Position numbers and translations under genes: made by a program. DNA of 64,000 nucleotides from Notolepis coatsorum (lineage: Eukaryota; Chordata; Actinopteri; Aulopiformes; Paralepididae): positions 117,959,127 through 118,023,126 of the forward strand of contig OZ020594.1 in assembly GCA_963971535.1 (NCBI GenBank). The letters run 5' to 3'. Below the pieces are notes generated by a model. The model searched no databases and was not told where the DNA came from. It worked only from the letters and a program-made list of their open reading frames with translations. Positions 44,879 to 56,887 of the stretch are shown piece by piece. Within the stretch, counting starts at the first letter, position 1; every line of letters starts with the position of its first letter.

Positions 44879-45586
44879 TTATGAGTTTCATTTCATAGGA
44901 AAATACTTCAACTATAATGGTCAGAAGTAAATTAACTTAGATGCTGTTGTGCTTAACACCCAGTAAGTACACTTTACTTAATTTCTAAGATTAGATTAGA
45001 TCATTTAGTCCGGAGTCCAGACTTTGAGAATGCCTGTGTTAGACCTACAGTATAATACTGCCAGCTGCTATAACAAAACCAAAAACGATCGGTATCTGCA
45101 GTAGGGGTGCACCGATGTATCGGTCGGGTATCGGTATCGGCCGATAAGTGCCTTGTTGACTGCAATCGGCCTTACGGCCGATATGCTCGAATGTGCCGAT
45201 GGCACTAGCCGATAAATATCCATCAATTTGTGTAGCGTCAAAAGACAAAAGAAAGTTCACTCGCGACCTGCACAACGCCGTCCCCAGTCCCCCACACACA
45301 CACACACACACACACACACAAGCTACTGCATCAAAGTTACTACTTATGATTAACAAGGCATTCGTTTTGTGGCATTAACGTTATATAGTTAGTGTTACAC
45401 GTTCAATAACATCAGCATATTATTTACTCGAATGTAGCAAGCATTATGCGTTCATACTAGCTCAGTTCCTTCCGTTGCTCATAGAGCCCTGAGTTTTACC
45501 CATTCTGCAATCTGTTAATAAAGTTTTCAATCAGACACATGTATAGAAAGGCTTTGTTTTATTATAACATTCGTTGCAGTAAAATC

Positions 45587-47135
45587 CAGGGGAGGAAATT
45601 AGGCCACTTTACTCGCCAAATGCGAGTATTTTTTACGTTTGGCGAGTGATTCATGAAGACCACTCGCCAGTCTGGCGAGTTGACAGTGCCACGAGAGCAC
45701 TGCACAAGACCCGCGGACATATATAATGTTTAATAAAAGTTCCCGCAGTACTGGCCAACCCGCGGACATATACAGTATAATGTTTAATAAAAGTTCCCGC
45801 AGTACTGGCCAACCCGCGGACATATATAATGTTTAATAAATGTTCCCGCAGTACTGGCCAACCCGCGGACATATATAATGTTTAATAAAAGTTCCTGCAG
45901 TACTGGCCAACCCGCGGACATATATAATGTTTAATAAAAGTTCCCGCAGTACTGGCCAACCCGCGGACATATACAGTATAATGTTTAATAAAAGTTCCCG
46001 CAGTACTGGCCAACCCGCGGACATATATAATGTTGAATAAAAGTTCCCGCAGTACTGGCCAACCCGCGGACATATATAATGTTTAATAAAAGTTCCTGCA
46101 GTACTGGCCAACCCGCGGAAATATAGAATGTTGAATAAAAGTCCCGTGGTACTGGCCATCAGTCAAGGAAGCACTCGCAAACAGATAACGTTAAACACAG
46201 AAGATGGAAAACAGACAGACTGAGCAACGGGGAACTGCATCCAACCCTAGTACAACTCTCGAGTCCAAGGCAAGGACACATTTAAATTACAGAGGTGTAT
46301 GTTAGTCTATTGCGCACCGGACTACGACGTAAGGTTAGACATTTTATTTCATGCTCAAAAGCCCCTGGCTTGCACATCGCAGTCACGAAAGGGGCTAGCT
46401 CAACCAGTGCACAACAGCAGACCAACCCAACTGACGTTACCACAACACTTGACGGTACTTCACAGCACTGTCGTAAGGCCACCGTGCCGTCTTAAAGGCA
46501 CAGTGAACACTCGGATGCATACACAACATTGACGTGGCTTGACAACCGAGGTTCAAAGTTAACTTGATTGACTGATTGAAAACTTTATTAACAGATTGCA
46601 GAATGGGTACAATACAGTACGGCTCAATACACACAATTGTTAAGGGGATGCAGACCAGAGAAAGACTTTCGTCTTGTTTACATCAGGGTCCCCCATTTTC
46701 AATTCATCATAACATATGACATACACGACATACAGATAGACAGTACTGCTACATCTATACATTTCACATCTATCTATCTATCTATCTATACACTTCACAA
46801 CATACTTCAGTTTTTTTTCTTTCACTGCCCAACCCAGTCCAACCCAGCATCTTTCACTGCCCAGTTCAGCCCAACCCAGTCCAGAATAGATCCCTCTTTC
46901 ATGTTAATATGTGTTATGCTAATATTGTGAAGAGTAGAGACTGTTATTAATGTTTTATGCTAATAAATATTTTAAAGAGTAGAGACACGGTGTGATTATT
47001 ACTATGATTGAAAATCAATTTAGACGAAGACATACAAAGAAGTAATTATCACAATTAGCGATTTTTTTTGGCTGGTAAAAAAAATCAGATACTCGCCAGT
47101 TGGCTGGTAAGCCAAAAAGTTAGTTTCCTCCCCTG
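45587..47135. mobile_element. hAT element (1,549 bp) of the CAGGGGAGGAAA family
   Basis: Exact TSD GTAAAATC (45579-45586 and 47136-47143). Ends CAGGGGAGGAAATTAGGCCA and, reversed, CAGGGGAGGAAACTAACTTT. Same family as 31420-32677 but inverted. Inside are a 49-bp minisatellite (45710-46145), a minus-strand LINE tail (46563-46790) and a TCTA tract (46770-46790). Confidence 0.93.
45710..46145. repeat. 49-bp minisatellite inside a hAT element
   Basis: About nine copies of CCCGCGGACATATATAATGT followed by TTAATAAAAGTTCCCGCAGT and ACTGGCCAA. Units alternate between about 49 and 53 bp because of a TACAGTATA variant. Each unit contains an SstII-type CCGCGG palindrome and an AATAAAA word. Confidence 0.93.
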
Positions 47136-47759
47136 GTAAAATCATTATGCCTCGTTTAAGTCATCCTGCGGAGCTAAAAGCTAAATGTCGGCCGCGCCGC
47201 CCTTGTTGTTGTTGTAGAATACCTCTCGTCAAAATCAATGGCGGACAAAAGCGGAAGTAAAAAATGTATACGCGCTTGCCGATTGGTGGTAACAGCAGAG
47301 GCAGGTGCAAGCGGTGTGTGACGTAATTGGCAGAATCGACTGTCAATCAAAATTTCATTGGTTGAGACAATAGTATCCAGCTGCAGCCCAGCCGGTAGAC
47401 CATACTGGGAGAACTAGTATCTAGCTGCAGCCCTGCAGAACATACTGGGAGAGAGATAGTGCTATTTCTTGATGTTTCCTTTTTTTAAGTAAGTAAAGAG
47501 GCCTATGTTCATATCGGTGAGCACAATTTGTAACACAAATATACAGTAGTTTCATAAAAAAAATATATATATATAAAAAAAATATATATATCTTTGCCAC
47601 AAATATCGATATCGGTATCGGCCGATTGTGTTAGTTGAACAATCGGTATCGGTGGCAAATTTTCATATCGGTGCATCCCTAATCTGCAGTGTATCGGCCA
47701 ATATGGCTCATAGACGATCAGTGACTGGTGGCCAAAAACGTGATCGGGGCATCCCTAAC

Positions 47760-48830
47760 GCCTACTATTTATATGAATGATATTGTCTCCGATATTGTCA
47801 GGATAATCTCTATGCGGATGACACTATCGTCTATTGTTGACTGTACAACTACCCATTAAAAATGTACAACTCTCATTTAATACTTTGCAGGATACGCTTG
47901 TTAATCTTAAACTGGTACTCAAACCAAACAAAGTTCATGCTCTTCTCTAACATCTGTGAACATTTGCATATACTGCATCTACTGTGAATGAGTCTATTAT
48001 TGAGAGTTAAAGAATATAAATACCTTGGCATCTGGCTTGATCAGAAATCTACATGTAAATACCATGTAGATAACCTTGCAAGTAATCTGCGACAGAAGGT
48101 TGGCTTTTTGTACAGAAACAAATCCTATTTTCCTATGCTTAGCAGAAGGAGGGTTGTTGAAGCTATTTCTGTTTTGGATTATGGACACATAGTTTATAGT
48201 AAGGCTGACCCCTATTAGTCGATTAGTCGACTAATCGGTCGAAAGGAGCCGTAGTCGACTGCCAACCTCTTAGTAAAAAGACATTTATAATTTTATTTAT
48301 ATATATATTTTTTTATCATTCTTTCCAAAAGAAAAGAAGCCTAGAAACGTGGCTAACGCTAATGGCATGCATACCAGAGGCTAACTGCCTAAGAAAACAG
48401 GCACAGAGGCACTGAAAGAGGATTTCACCCATCTAATGAACACACTAGACTAGACAAATATCAAGATGTATCCATCAGTGGACCAATTGCATGCTTTTGC
48501 AGAGGACAAGAAGCCTTCAGTCGACTCCTTCAGACATTAAGTACCCCCCACAGCCCAAATGGAATGATACAAAAAAAGATATCGACTAACGGCAAATTTT
48601 GGCCTATCATAGTCGACTATCCAAATCGTTAATCGGGGACAGCCCTAGTTTATAGACATGCTGCTGCTTCTACTATAAAGCCACTTAAGGAGTTTGCACT
48701 GAATTGGGAAAATCTGCTTTTAGCTTCTGTGCCCCCGACACATGGAATCTTTTGCAAAGCACTTTAAACTCAACACTTGTTTGCGGACCCATCGTATATT
48801 CTATAATATAGCTATGGAGACAATAGTATG
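47760..48830 (+). pseudogene. LINE reverse-transcriptase C-terminal fragment, plus strand
   Basis: CTCTATGCGGATGACACTAT (about 47810) encodes the LYADDTI catalytic motif in a broken frame. 47988-48218 reads VKEYKYLGIWLDQKSTCKYH, VDNLASNLRQKVGFLYRNKS, then RRVVEAISVLDYGHIVY. This is the thumb/C-terminal part of an L2-like ORF2, close in pattern to 55528-55995 on the other strand. A hAT interrupts it after the DYGHIVY codons, and it resumes at 48656 (CATGCTGCTGCTTCTACTAT). Frameshifts make it inactive. Confidence 0.8.
48200..48647. mobile_element. hAT MITE (448 bp) with TAGTCGA-rich ends
   Basis: Exact TSD GTTTATAG (48192-48199 and 48648-48655). Ends TAAGGCTGACCCCTATTAGT and, reversed, TAGGGCTGTCCCCGATTAAC. 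Subterminal TAGTCGACTA palindromes. No coding. Confidence 0.92.
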
Positions 48831-49183
48831 TCTAATTTGACAGGCACTATTTATACTCCAACAGGGCCAAAACTGTTTATTTCTACATACCTTCGTTTGT
48901 GCGCTATACCACGCAAAAAAATCGCCTTGTTGCAGAATAATCCAGGCTGGTTTTCTAGATTGTGAGATATAGAGTGTTTTGTGCGCATATGCGCATTATT
49001 TTTTTTGCATTTCATGTAAGGTTTAAAATAAAGTTAGATTTATTGGAATATGGAGATTTTCTTCAGATTCATCACAGTATTATGTCATCTTGAAAATGAT
49101 GGTAATGAGAATCATGGAAAAACATGCATAAAAACAATTGGGGATATAGTTTGAACGATCGCCTCGTCTTTGCATGATTTATT
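48831..49183. other. Unassigned sequence
   Basis: AT-rich, no coding evidence. AAAATAAAG at about 49024 could be a polyadenylation signal. Confidence 0.35.
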
Positions 49184-49378
49184 TCAAGCATCTGTATGAA
49201 CACTGAAGATGGATTTACCCTTTAGAGCCTTACCTCCTCCTTCATTCACAGTTCCTTTAAGTCCTGGTGTTTTAATGCAGTCCACCAAGCAGACAGATAG
49301 TTCCTTTAGTCCCAACAGAGAGGGGTGACTGCAAGACGCCATCTCCTCCACTGTACTGGATATCAATGGGGCTGTGGC
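49184..49378 (-). CDS. Hypothetical minus-strand exon of a possible divergent gene
   Basis: The frame reads MISSTVEEMASCSHPSLLGL, then KELSVCLVDCIKTPGLKGTV, then GKALKGKSIF. A donor (AAAG/GGTAAAT) lies near its 3' end, so it could be a first coding exon. I do not recognise a domain. It is divergent to the Harbinger-like exon at 49656, with 250 bp between them containing CCAAT-like and GC-like motifs. ISL2EU-type elements are known to carry a second, oppositely oriented gene, so this might be part of one; that is speculative. Confidence 0.3.
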   Translation of the reverse strand, partial: ATAPLISSTVEEMASCSHPSLLGLKELSVCLVDCIKTPGLKGTVNEGGGKALKGKSIFSVHTDA

Positions 49379-50166
49379 CTAAAAAATACCGGATAAAAAA
49401 CAGTAACAATAAGAGTCTTGCAAAGTACAACTTTCACTCTCCCCAGAGTAATGGACCTGTTGCTAAACCACGCCCCAAATAGAATTTGTCCAATCATATC
49501 ACAGCGAAAATCCTCGCTTGCAGAAAACTCTGACATCACCTGAAACGCTGTTTGTAGGGCGCATCAAACCAATACCAGATGTCTGTGATCGAAACCACTG
49601 TGAAGAGTTCAGTTTCTATGTTTATTATCTAGCTAATATCTGATGGTGAAACTCTGTGTGTGGGGTACCTGTAATTCGGACACCAGGTACCCTGAAAGAC
49701 TGGATGGAGGAGTATATTTTCCGAAGCCCAAAAGAAAATCAACAAATGCAAGCGATGGATTCTGCTGTGTCGTCGACCACATACACAACTGAATGTGAAG
49801 ACAATTTCCAAGGACACTTATGTTTGCTCAAAGGTAAGGTCAATTCAGAAAGACATCATATTTGACGCCATGTATTAGAAACGTAGACCAAACTATTAGT
49901 TAGTTAACGTTAGCTGCCAACTAGCTAGCCAGCTAGCTAGCTGGTGTTATCCTATCTAGCTAGCTACAGTGTTATCAACATCAACTTTGCTGTCATTAAT
50001 TTGCTGTCTGACTTTTCTTCCTCGCTAGTTAGCTGGTGTTTTAGCTAACTTAACGTTTGCTAACTGTCTTTTGTCCAGATGGGGAGTGCCGGCCTGTGGA
50101 GCAGCCTCCCCCAAGCCCAATGGAAGAAGTGGACAAGAGGAGCAAGATGAACGATTGAGAAATCAT

Positions 50167-51316
50167 TATAGGGCTGTCTTAAATACTTCGAAGCTTCGTT
50201 CGATGGCACAAGCTTCGAACATTAAAAAAAAATCGAAGTAAAAAAAAAAGAAGAATAAAAAAAAAACGTTCAAATTTTTTTATTTTATTTTTATTTTTAC
50301 TTCGTGTGTGTGTGTGTGTGTGTGCATGGGGCCATTGGGTGGGGCAGGGGGACAAATACACTGGAGGAAAGTAACCCAGCTTAGCACTGCCCAAATTATA
50401 TCATCACTATTGCCTGTTTGAAGGATATCATCCTCAAACACATATACACCACCTACACGCCTATTCTCAGTCCTTGCCCCACAATGGTGGAATGAACTAC
50501 CCACCCCAGTTAGGACAGCCGAATCCCGTCCAATCTTTCGCCGTCGACTAAAGATATCGCTTTGGATAAAAGCATCAGCTAAATGACTAAATGTAAATGG
50601 AAAATGCCTTGTAGAATTCCACACATAAGAAAGAAAGATACTGGGATGAATAAACAAAATAGGAAATAAAATGTAGAAATGCATGCAATACATAAATAAA
50701 TATGAATCTCCATATATGAAATAGAACATTTAGATAAGGTGCTACTGAGATGTTTTGGTGAGTTCTTTGTTTTTTTGTGGAAGTAGCCCTTCTTAAAAAT
50801 GCATGAACATTCACTGATAATTGGTCTGTAGTGGAGTCTACAAGGTCTACATTGCCGGACCATGTAGAATCCGGACCTTGTAGACTGACATAATTCTGTG
50901 CATAGTTTAGTCTACACAGGCCATATTTCAAATAATCAAAATCTTACTTCATTCATCTTAAACATTCTTGATTTGGGGGATTGGTAGTTCCCATGAAATC
51001 TGAAGTTGTTCAAACGACAACAGCGATCCACCTTGAATTAAATCACACAGCCGTGTTGGCTGCGTCACAGTCACGAAAGGGCCTACTTAATTCATTAATC
51101 CAATCCACTTTATTTATAGAGCACATTTAAAAACAACAACGTTTACCTAAGTGCTGTACAAGTCCCACAACATAAGATAAAAAAAGAAAAAATTAAAGAA
51201 AAGCAAAAAAAAAAAGAAAAAAAAATTATAATTTTTTTTTATTCGAAGCTTCGAATTAAAATCGAAGCTCGGCCCCGAAGCTTCGATTGCCAAAAAAAAT
51301 TCGAAGGTCAGCCCTA
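50167..51316. mobile_element. hAT element (1,150 bp) with TTCGAAGC-rich ends
   Basis: Left flank GAAATCAT (50159-50166), right flank GAAATCAA (51317-51324), seven of eight bases equal. Ends TATAGGGCTGTCTTAAATAC and, reversed, TAGGGCTGACCTTCGAATTT; the left end has an extra TA. AAGCTTCGAA palindromes fill the subterminal parts. A TG tract lies at 50304-50322. Confidence 0.82.
50390..50605 (+). mobile_element. LINE/SINE 3' tail nested in the hAT
   Basis: Contains GCTTTGGATAAAAGCATCAG then CTAAATGACTAAATGTAAAT, a tail typical of teleost retroelements. It is preceded by a short coding-like end (ACAATGGTGGAATGAACTAC). A second tail-like stretch (CCACTTTATTTATAGAGCAC) occurs at about 51107. Confidence 0.65.
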
Positions 51317-51524
51317 GAAATCAACAAGCACAAATCGAATCACTGACGAGTATAAATACTGTTCTGAGACTTAATCAAATACCAAATAGATTAACACCAG
51401 AGGTCTTGCAGCACAGCCGTGTACCAGCCTATTTCAAATATGCCACTGGATTCACTTATGATCAATTCAACAATCTATGTACTGTGTTTAGTATACCTAG
51501 CAGTGAAACAGCACAGCAAACTAC

Positions 51525-51612
51525 TGTAGCTGGTACTGTAGATGGTACTGTAGCTGGTACTGTAGCTACTACTGTAGATGGTACTGTAGCTGGTACTGTA
51601 GCTACTACTTAA
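51525..51612. repeat. GTAGCTGGTACT minisatellite
   Basis: About seven 12-bp units (ACTGTAGATGGT/ACTGTAGCTGGT/ACTGTAGCTACT). The period is divisible by three, so it extends the preceding open frame with Thr-Val-Ala-Gly repeats. Confidence 0.9.
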
Positions 51613-52162
51613 GTAAAAGTAGAGAACTATTTGATATTGAATGTACTGTATTAAGTTTCAAAAGTAAAAGTACAGTACATATTCTATAGGATGTTCTTGT
51701 ATTTCAGTGCATTCAACCCTCGATATATTGACCTGAAGGTTGTTAAAGTGGTCCAGTTATACTGCTCTGTGTACCTCAGATTGCTGGTTTAAAATGTTAA
51801 AGTATTTAATCTTCATCAATTTATGCCATGTCTTGCTAAATCTTTTTTGGGGGAGGCTCAGATAAATGTAGTTGAGTAAAATGTACAATATTTACTTTGA
51901 AATGTAGTGGAGTGAAAGTACAAAGTTCCCTATAATGAAAATGTACAAGATACAAGAACATTTATTTAAGTGTAGCCCTGACAGGAGGCTGAAGTCCTTG
52001 CTATCATGGCCGACTTGTGAGGCTAATAGTGTTTGAAGAGTTTCATTCCAAAATAAGGCTTTAGTAATGCAGTCAGTAGAGTGCAGACTGCATCCAAGGC
52101 CTAACAATCTCTCCACTTTGCTGTTACTTTCACATTTTACTGGGTAGATGACGGAAACAACA
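51613..52162. other. Unassigned sequence
   Basis: Includes an open frame on the minus strand (52116-51892, RLLGLGCSLHSTDCITKALF) with no recognised domain. It could belong to the minus-strand gene of the Harbinger-like element, but this is not supported beyond position. Confidence 0.3.
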
Positions 52163-52170
52163 GTTGCTGA

Positions 52171-53031
52171 TAGGCTTGGGCGGTATGACGGTATTAAGGT
52201 ATACCGGGGTATTTAGAAATACAGAAGGTATTGATTTTCAATACCGTCCGTCACCGTCAAAATCACAGATGCGCTTCAGTTTCTATAACAGTGAAACGGA
52301 GTTTTGAGTGTAGTGCACACACTGAGTGTAGTGCACACACGCGCCAGCAGAGGGCGAGAGCGCTCTAGTGGAGCGAGTGGGTCACAACGTTGTTCACATT
52401 TTACGGTAATGTTGCGACAGTGCTGTGAAAATACCGTAAAGCGTTGTGACGAGAGCAGTGTTGTTGTGGAGCAAGCAAATAATCCGTCTCTTATTATATG
52501 TGAACTAAAGAGTACAAGGTTTACACAACAGCCCCCACCCGCCTTTTTATTGTATTTGTACCGTCCTGTACTATCCGCTGTCAGCTGTTTATCTCTCTCT
52601 GTGAGCTACCGAGCTTGAATAACTAGCGTTAGCTCACGTTAAGTAGCGTTAGCTCTGCGGCTAATCTTAGATTACCCTGAACTAAATCAATGACTAGGTT
52701 ATAAAGCATTCGAGTAGTTTTCACTGCACATAGAAGTAGCCAAACAACGGGAGCATTTCGGGAGCATATCACCAAAACCCAGGCAATTTCTAGCCCTTAA
52801 GGAATCAAATAGTCTGCCATGGCTATAGGCTAGATGCTAACGCTAAAACGGTGCGGGCTTCTACCGGTGCGGGACTACCATTCTGAGAGCTGACGATGAT
52901 TTGTTTACTTGGTAACACGTAAACCCCCCCCCTGCTGATGAAAATGAAAGTCATACCGTCAAATACCGTGCACCGGGGTATTATAACATAAAGGTTTGCC
53001 GGTGTGAAAAAAAGGATACCGCCCAAGCCTA
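52171..53031. mobile_element. hAT MITE (861 bp), GGCTTGGGCGGTAT ends
   Basis: Exact TSD GTTGCTGA (52163-52170 and 53032-53039). Ends TAGGCTTGGGCGGTATGACG and, reversed, TAGGCTTGGGCGGTATCCTT: 16 identical bases. ATACCG words repeat inside. A CTCF-like CCAGCAGAGGGCGA lies at 52344-52357. 52600-52860 is related to 35300-35490 inverted. Confidence 0.94.
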
Positions 53032-53039
53032 GTTGCTGA

Positions 53040-53524
53040 TATTGCAAATGTCAACAGACCAGGCTATTAATCCATAATGGAGGTACTAGAAGAAAGGTTA
53101 CAGGGTAACCAAAATCAACATGTTTCTCCTTCCAAGGGTCATCAATAATCACAGCAAATGTTGTGACTGTATGACTAACGGGTCAGGAGATTGACAAGGG
53201 GATGTGCATCCAGCAATAACATTTTAATTCGATTTGTGAACTATGGGTCTGCGGTTGGGACAAAATCAATTTAAGCCTTGTCACAGCATTCATTTGGCTA
53301 CAAGAATATAATGTTAAATTACCATAGATGTATCACAAGAACACATGATATTGTTCGCTATTCCAGCACTGTTTGTATTTTATATCGTACATCCATTTGT
53401 GTAACTGTAAATCCATGTATATTTATATTAAAAGGTGGCTATTTATGTACACTTTAGTTGTGGGTTTTCTTTTCTAATCAGAGTGATCTATCTTGAGAAT
53501 GTGTTGTATATGCATTTATTTATA
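53040..53524. other. Unassigned sequence
   Basis: Continues the host sequence cut by the hAT at 52171-53031. No coding region supported. Confidence 0.35.
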
Positions 53525-56480
53525 TTTTTTTATTTTTTATTTTTTTTATTTAACCTTTATTTAACCAGGAAGTCCCATTGAGATACAAGATCTCTTTTGC
53601 AAGGGAGACCTGGCCAAGATGACAGCAATAACACCCGCAAACATCAGACAGCAATAAAATGTGCGGTACATCACACAAGAACATAATAAAAGTGCATGTA
53701 CACAATACATCACACGTAAACACAAAAACACAAAACAGAACAGTCTACATAACAGTAAAAGTGTACGACAGTAAAATACAGGGCAATACAGTAACTCTGC
53801 AGTTTTGCAGCTGGGACCCGACTAGAGAAAGCAGCGACACTCTTCCTGTAGGAAGTTATGTAATACAGACCTAAACTCGCAGAGGGAGACCAGGGTATCT
53901 AAGTGGATATGGTCCTGTAGCCCATTCCATGCCCAAGGTGCGAAGCTTGAAAAAGCTGTTCTTCCTAGTTCAGTGTTTATTCTCGTTTTTTTTTTAAAGT
54001 AGCCATCTTGTGGACCTGGTATGGTAGCTGCTAGAGGCAAAGCTAATTAGGTTGGAAACAGGGTTCGAAATTAACGGGGGCTTGGGGCATAATGCCCTTG
54101 AAAATGGACAAAATGCCCTCGAAAATCAGTTAAGGGGGACAGAAAATGCCCCCGACAGTTTACTAATTATATATATATATTTATCCGGTAATGGAGCGTC
54201 TGTGTATCGTACGGTTCAGATGACGCACAAATAAAAAAATTCATTTGGCGGAGCCGGGAGAGGTGAGCACTGGCTGCAGGCAGCAGCAGCAGCAGCAGCA
54301 GCACTGCAGCCAGGTGCTAGTCAGTTTGTGTAAAAATGGCAAGCACAATATAAATCAATCTTCATTACGACTTTAAAAACATAGCCATTAACATTACATA
54401 GGCCTACACACATCTTGCCATAGCGTTAGCAGTTTGTACAACACAACGCACATTTTAACTATGGTAGCTAATACTGTACAGTCAATGAAATGTCACTGTA
54501 GCTACTAGCTACTGTAGCAGAGGAGGAAATGGGAGTCTGAGAGGCGGGGTGTTTAAAGACAATGATAGGCGTTTATTCAACATCCAAGAAGGCTAACATA
54601 CAACTGTGTTTTACTAACTCCAACCAGGACTATTGCCGCTTTCGTGCTGCTTGTTGATGTTATGATCTCCCCCTAACGTTACCGGAGCTGAAGGTGCCAC
54701 ACGCTAAAATGTCCGTGGGGACCCGGCGCCAACCCATAGATAGTTCCAACTCACCGAATTACGTAATCCACCACAGTTGCACTCAATATTTAAATAATGT
54801 TAGTCTAAATAAATGTAGACAGATACATAATAATTTCAAGCAGAAAACGAATCGTTCCATTAAGAACTGACAATCAGGGAATTTAAACATGGTTGACAGT
54901 TTTATTTTGTGTTTATATTAAAGAAAGGAAAGTCTAGTGCTGGCTGAGAATATTGTTTGTTTGCACTAAGTTAATACTTTGACAAATGTAGCCTATATTT
55001 TTCAGTCAGTTCGGTCTTTGTGTGCCAAACATTATTTAAGGCTGTAAACACTGTAACACTGTAAACCTTTTTATTTATTTTTTTATAAATGAGAAGCATG
55101 TTTAGATTTTAATAAAAATTAACGTATATCGAACCGAAAACCGTGACCCCAAAACCGTGATACGAACCGTACCGTCCATTTTGTGAACCGTCCCACCCCT
55201 ACCGTTTATCAAAAAAATTCAGTGCCCCCGAAATACAAAAAAAAAAACAGAAAATCAATTAAGGGGGGCAAAAAAAGCCCTTGACATTTTTTTTTAAATT
55301 TCTAACCCTGGTTGGAAAGATATAGGGGAAGCTTCCCTATGATGGCCTTATATATAAAAACAAACATGTGGGATTTCCTCCGTACGTACAGAGAGGTCCA
55401 TCCTACCATTTGGTAAAGCACACAATGGTGAGTAAGCCCTTTGGCACTAGTGATGAAGCGCAGAGAAGCATGATACACACTGTCTAGCTTTTTTAGCATT
55501 GAAGAGGCAGCATGCATATATATTATGTCACCATACTCCATAGTCAATTACAGACAGGAATGTGGCTTGAACAAGTTTCTTTCTGGCCTCAAAAAAAAAG
55601 CATCGTTTGTTGCGAAAGAAAAAAACAAGTTTTAGTTTAAGTTTCTTTGTGAGGTTTCCAATATGCACTTTAAAAGATAGCTTTTCATCCAGCCATAGCC
55701 CAAGATACTTGTAGGATGAAACATTTTCTATGGTTGCTCCCTTTAGCGTAACGATATGAACATGATTCACTGGCTGTGAGCAAGCCCTTGTGAACATCAT
55801 GGATTTAGTTTTCTTTGCATTTAAAACTAGTTTAAGATCAAAAAGGGAGGTTTGAAAACAATTAAACGCAGCTTGGAGGTTCTCAATCTGGAGTATAGTA
55901 TACAGGATTGTATCGTCCGCATAAAGATGCATCTTGGCTGTCTGGATTTTATTTCCCATGTCATTTATAAAAATAGAGAATAAAACCGGAGCCAAAATAG
56001 ACCCTTGGGGAACACCTTTGTTGATTTCTAAAAAACTTGATTTGTAGTTCTCTGCAAATATACATTGTGTTCTGTCTGAGAGGTAATTTCTGAACCAATT
56101 TACCGCTTCCTGTCAAATGCCAATGTTGTCCAGTCTATCCAGTAATAGCTTGTGGTCTACGGAGTCAAATGCTTTTGATAAATCAACAAACAATGCTGCA
56201 CAATGTTGTTTATTGTCAAGTGTGTTGATTATGTCATTAGCCACTAGCATGGCTGCAGTTATGGTACCATGTCCAGACTTGAAGCCTGACTGAACCTCAC
56301 TTAGGATGTTATTTTCTAATAGGAATTGCTTTAGTTGAATGTTCACAAAGGATTCAAAAACTTTGGCCAGGACAGGGAGCTTAGAAATGGGGCGATAATT
56401 ATTAACATCTGAGGGGTCCCCACTTTTTAATAATGGAAGGACAAAAGCAGACTTCCACACTTTGGGGATGGTACTAGTCA
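53525..56480 (-). pseudogene. L2-like LINE reverse transcriptase, frameshifted, minus strand
   Basis: Runs on the minus strand from about 56480 to the 3' end near 53525 (complement TTAAATAAAGGTTAAATAAA). The first frame (56481-56113) has WKSAFVLPLLKSGDPSDVNN, YRPISKLPVLAKVFESF, ILSEVQSGFKSGHGTI and motif A LFVDLSKAFDSVDH. The second (55995-55528) has the catalytic LYADDTILY and KYLGLWLDEKLSFKVHIGNL. The third (55547-55302) begins at MEYGDIIYMH. After the hAT at 54059-55310 the C-terminus continues (54040-53822, ELGRTAFSSFAPWAWNGLQD). Several frame breaks and stops make it inactive. The endonuclease region is absent. Confidence 0.88.
54059..55310. mobile_element. hAT element (1,252 bp) with CAGGGTTCGAAATT ends
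   Basis: Exact TSD GTTGGAAA (54051-54058 and 55311-55318) inside the LINE. Ends CAGGGTTCGAAATTAACGGG and, reversed, CAGGGTTAGAAATTTAAAAA. It has a (CAG)n tract at 54280-54302. A second hAT-type right end (ACCGTCCCACCCCTA, ends 55201) lies inside it, so another insertion is probable. Confidence 0.93.
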
Positions 56481-56716
56481 CATGGCTGTATTTATATAGA
56501 GCTTTTATCCAAAGCGCTTTACAATTTGTTTCTCACATCTTACCCATTCACTCACACATTCACACACCGATGGTGGAGGCAACCATGCAAGGTGCCAACC
56601 TGCTCATCAGTGTCTTGCTCAAGGCCACTTCGACACGCTGCCCGGGAGGAGCGAGAATCGAACCGGGAACCTCCGGATTACCAGACGACTGCTCTACCAA
56701 CCCACTGTCGCCCCCT
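56481..56716 (-). mobile_element. tRNA-derived SINE (about 235 bp)
   Basis: On the minus strand the head has A-box-like TTGGTAGAGCAGTCGTC and B-box-like CGGTTCGATTCTCG. The tail reads AAAGCGCTTTGGATAAAAGC then TCTATATAAATA, typical of teleost SINEs. It abuts the 5' end of the LINE fragment at 56480. Confidence 0.85.
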
Positions 56717-56887
56717 ATTACTAGGTCTATTTTATTATTAGGTATTTCTACTTTGGTCTCTATCACTATACATTTATAGTTAGTGTAATCAATCATTTGA
56801 CCTGATGTACACTAGAATGTGCAGCATACCGTTCTCTGACGTCTCACCCCTTTATGGAGGAGGATTGTTGGTATATTTACCTGGGTC

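Larger units (their letters stand above)
45102..47681. mobile_element. hAT element (2.58 kb with insertion), GTGCACCGAT family
   Basis: Exact TSD ATCTGCAG (45094-45101 and 47682-47689). Ends TAGGGGTGCACCGATGTATC and, reversed, TAGGGATGCACCGATATGAA. Same family and orientation as 23776-25269. The core includes GTTTTGTGGCATTAACGTTA (about 45365), a CA tract (45295-45319) and the CTGTTAATAAAGTTTTCAAT block (45511). Net of the hAT at 45587-47135 it is about 1.02 kb. Confidence 0.93.
49650..51612 (+). pseudogene. Harbinger/ISL2EU-like element gene, broken by a hAT
   Basis: An exon at about 49656-49832 (CGVPVIRTPGTLKDWMEEYI, then SPKENQQMQAMDSAVSS, GHLCLLK) ends at a donor AAAG/GTAAGG. A second exon after the acceptor TTGTCCAG (starting 50079) runs through a proline-rich stretch to a hAT insertion at 50167. 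After the hAT a frame gives a coiled-coil-like QQAQIESLTSINTVLRLNQ and then RVPAYFKYATGFTYDQFNNL, resembling the FKYYTGF block that precedes the DDE domain in ISL2EU/Harbinger transposases. One shift of frame is needed in the second exon. The sequence then dissolves into a minisatellite and no DDE domain follows, so it is a non-functional remnant. Identification rests on one short motif. Confidence 0.45.

Noticed and set aside
55110-55201. A separate complete hAT nested in 54059-55310
   Set aside because: Only a right-type end (CCCACCCCTA) is visible. No matching left end or TSD was found, so it is mentioned in the host element only.
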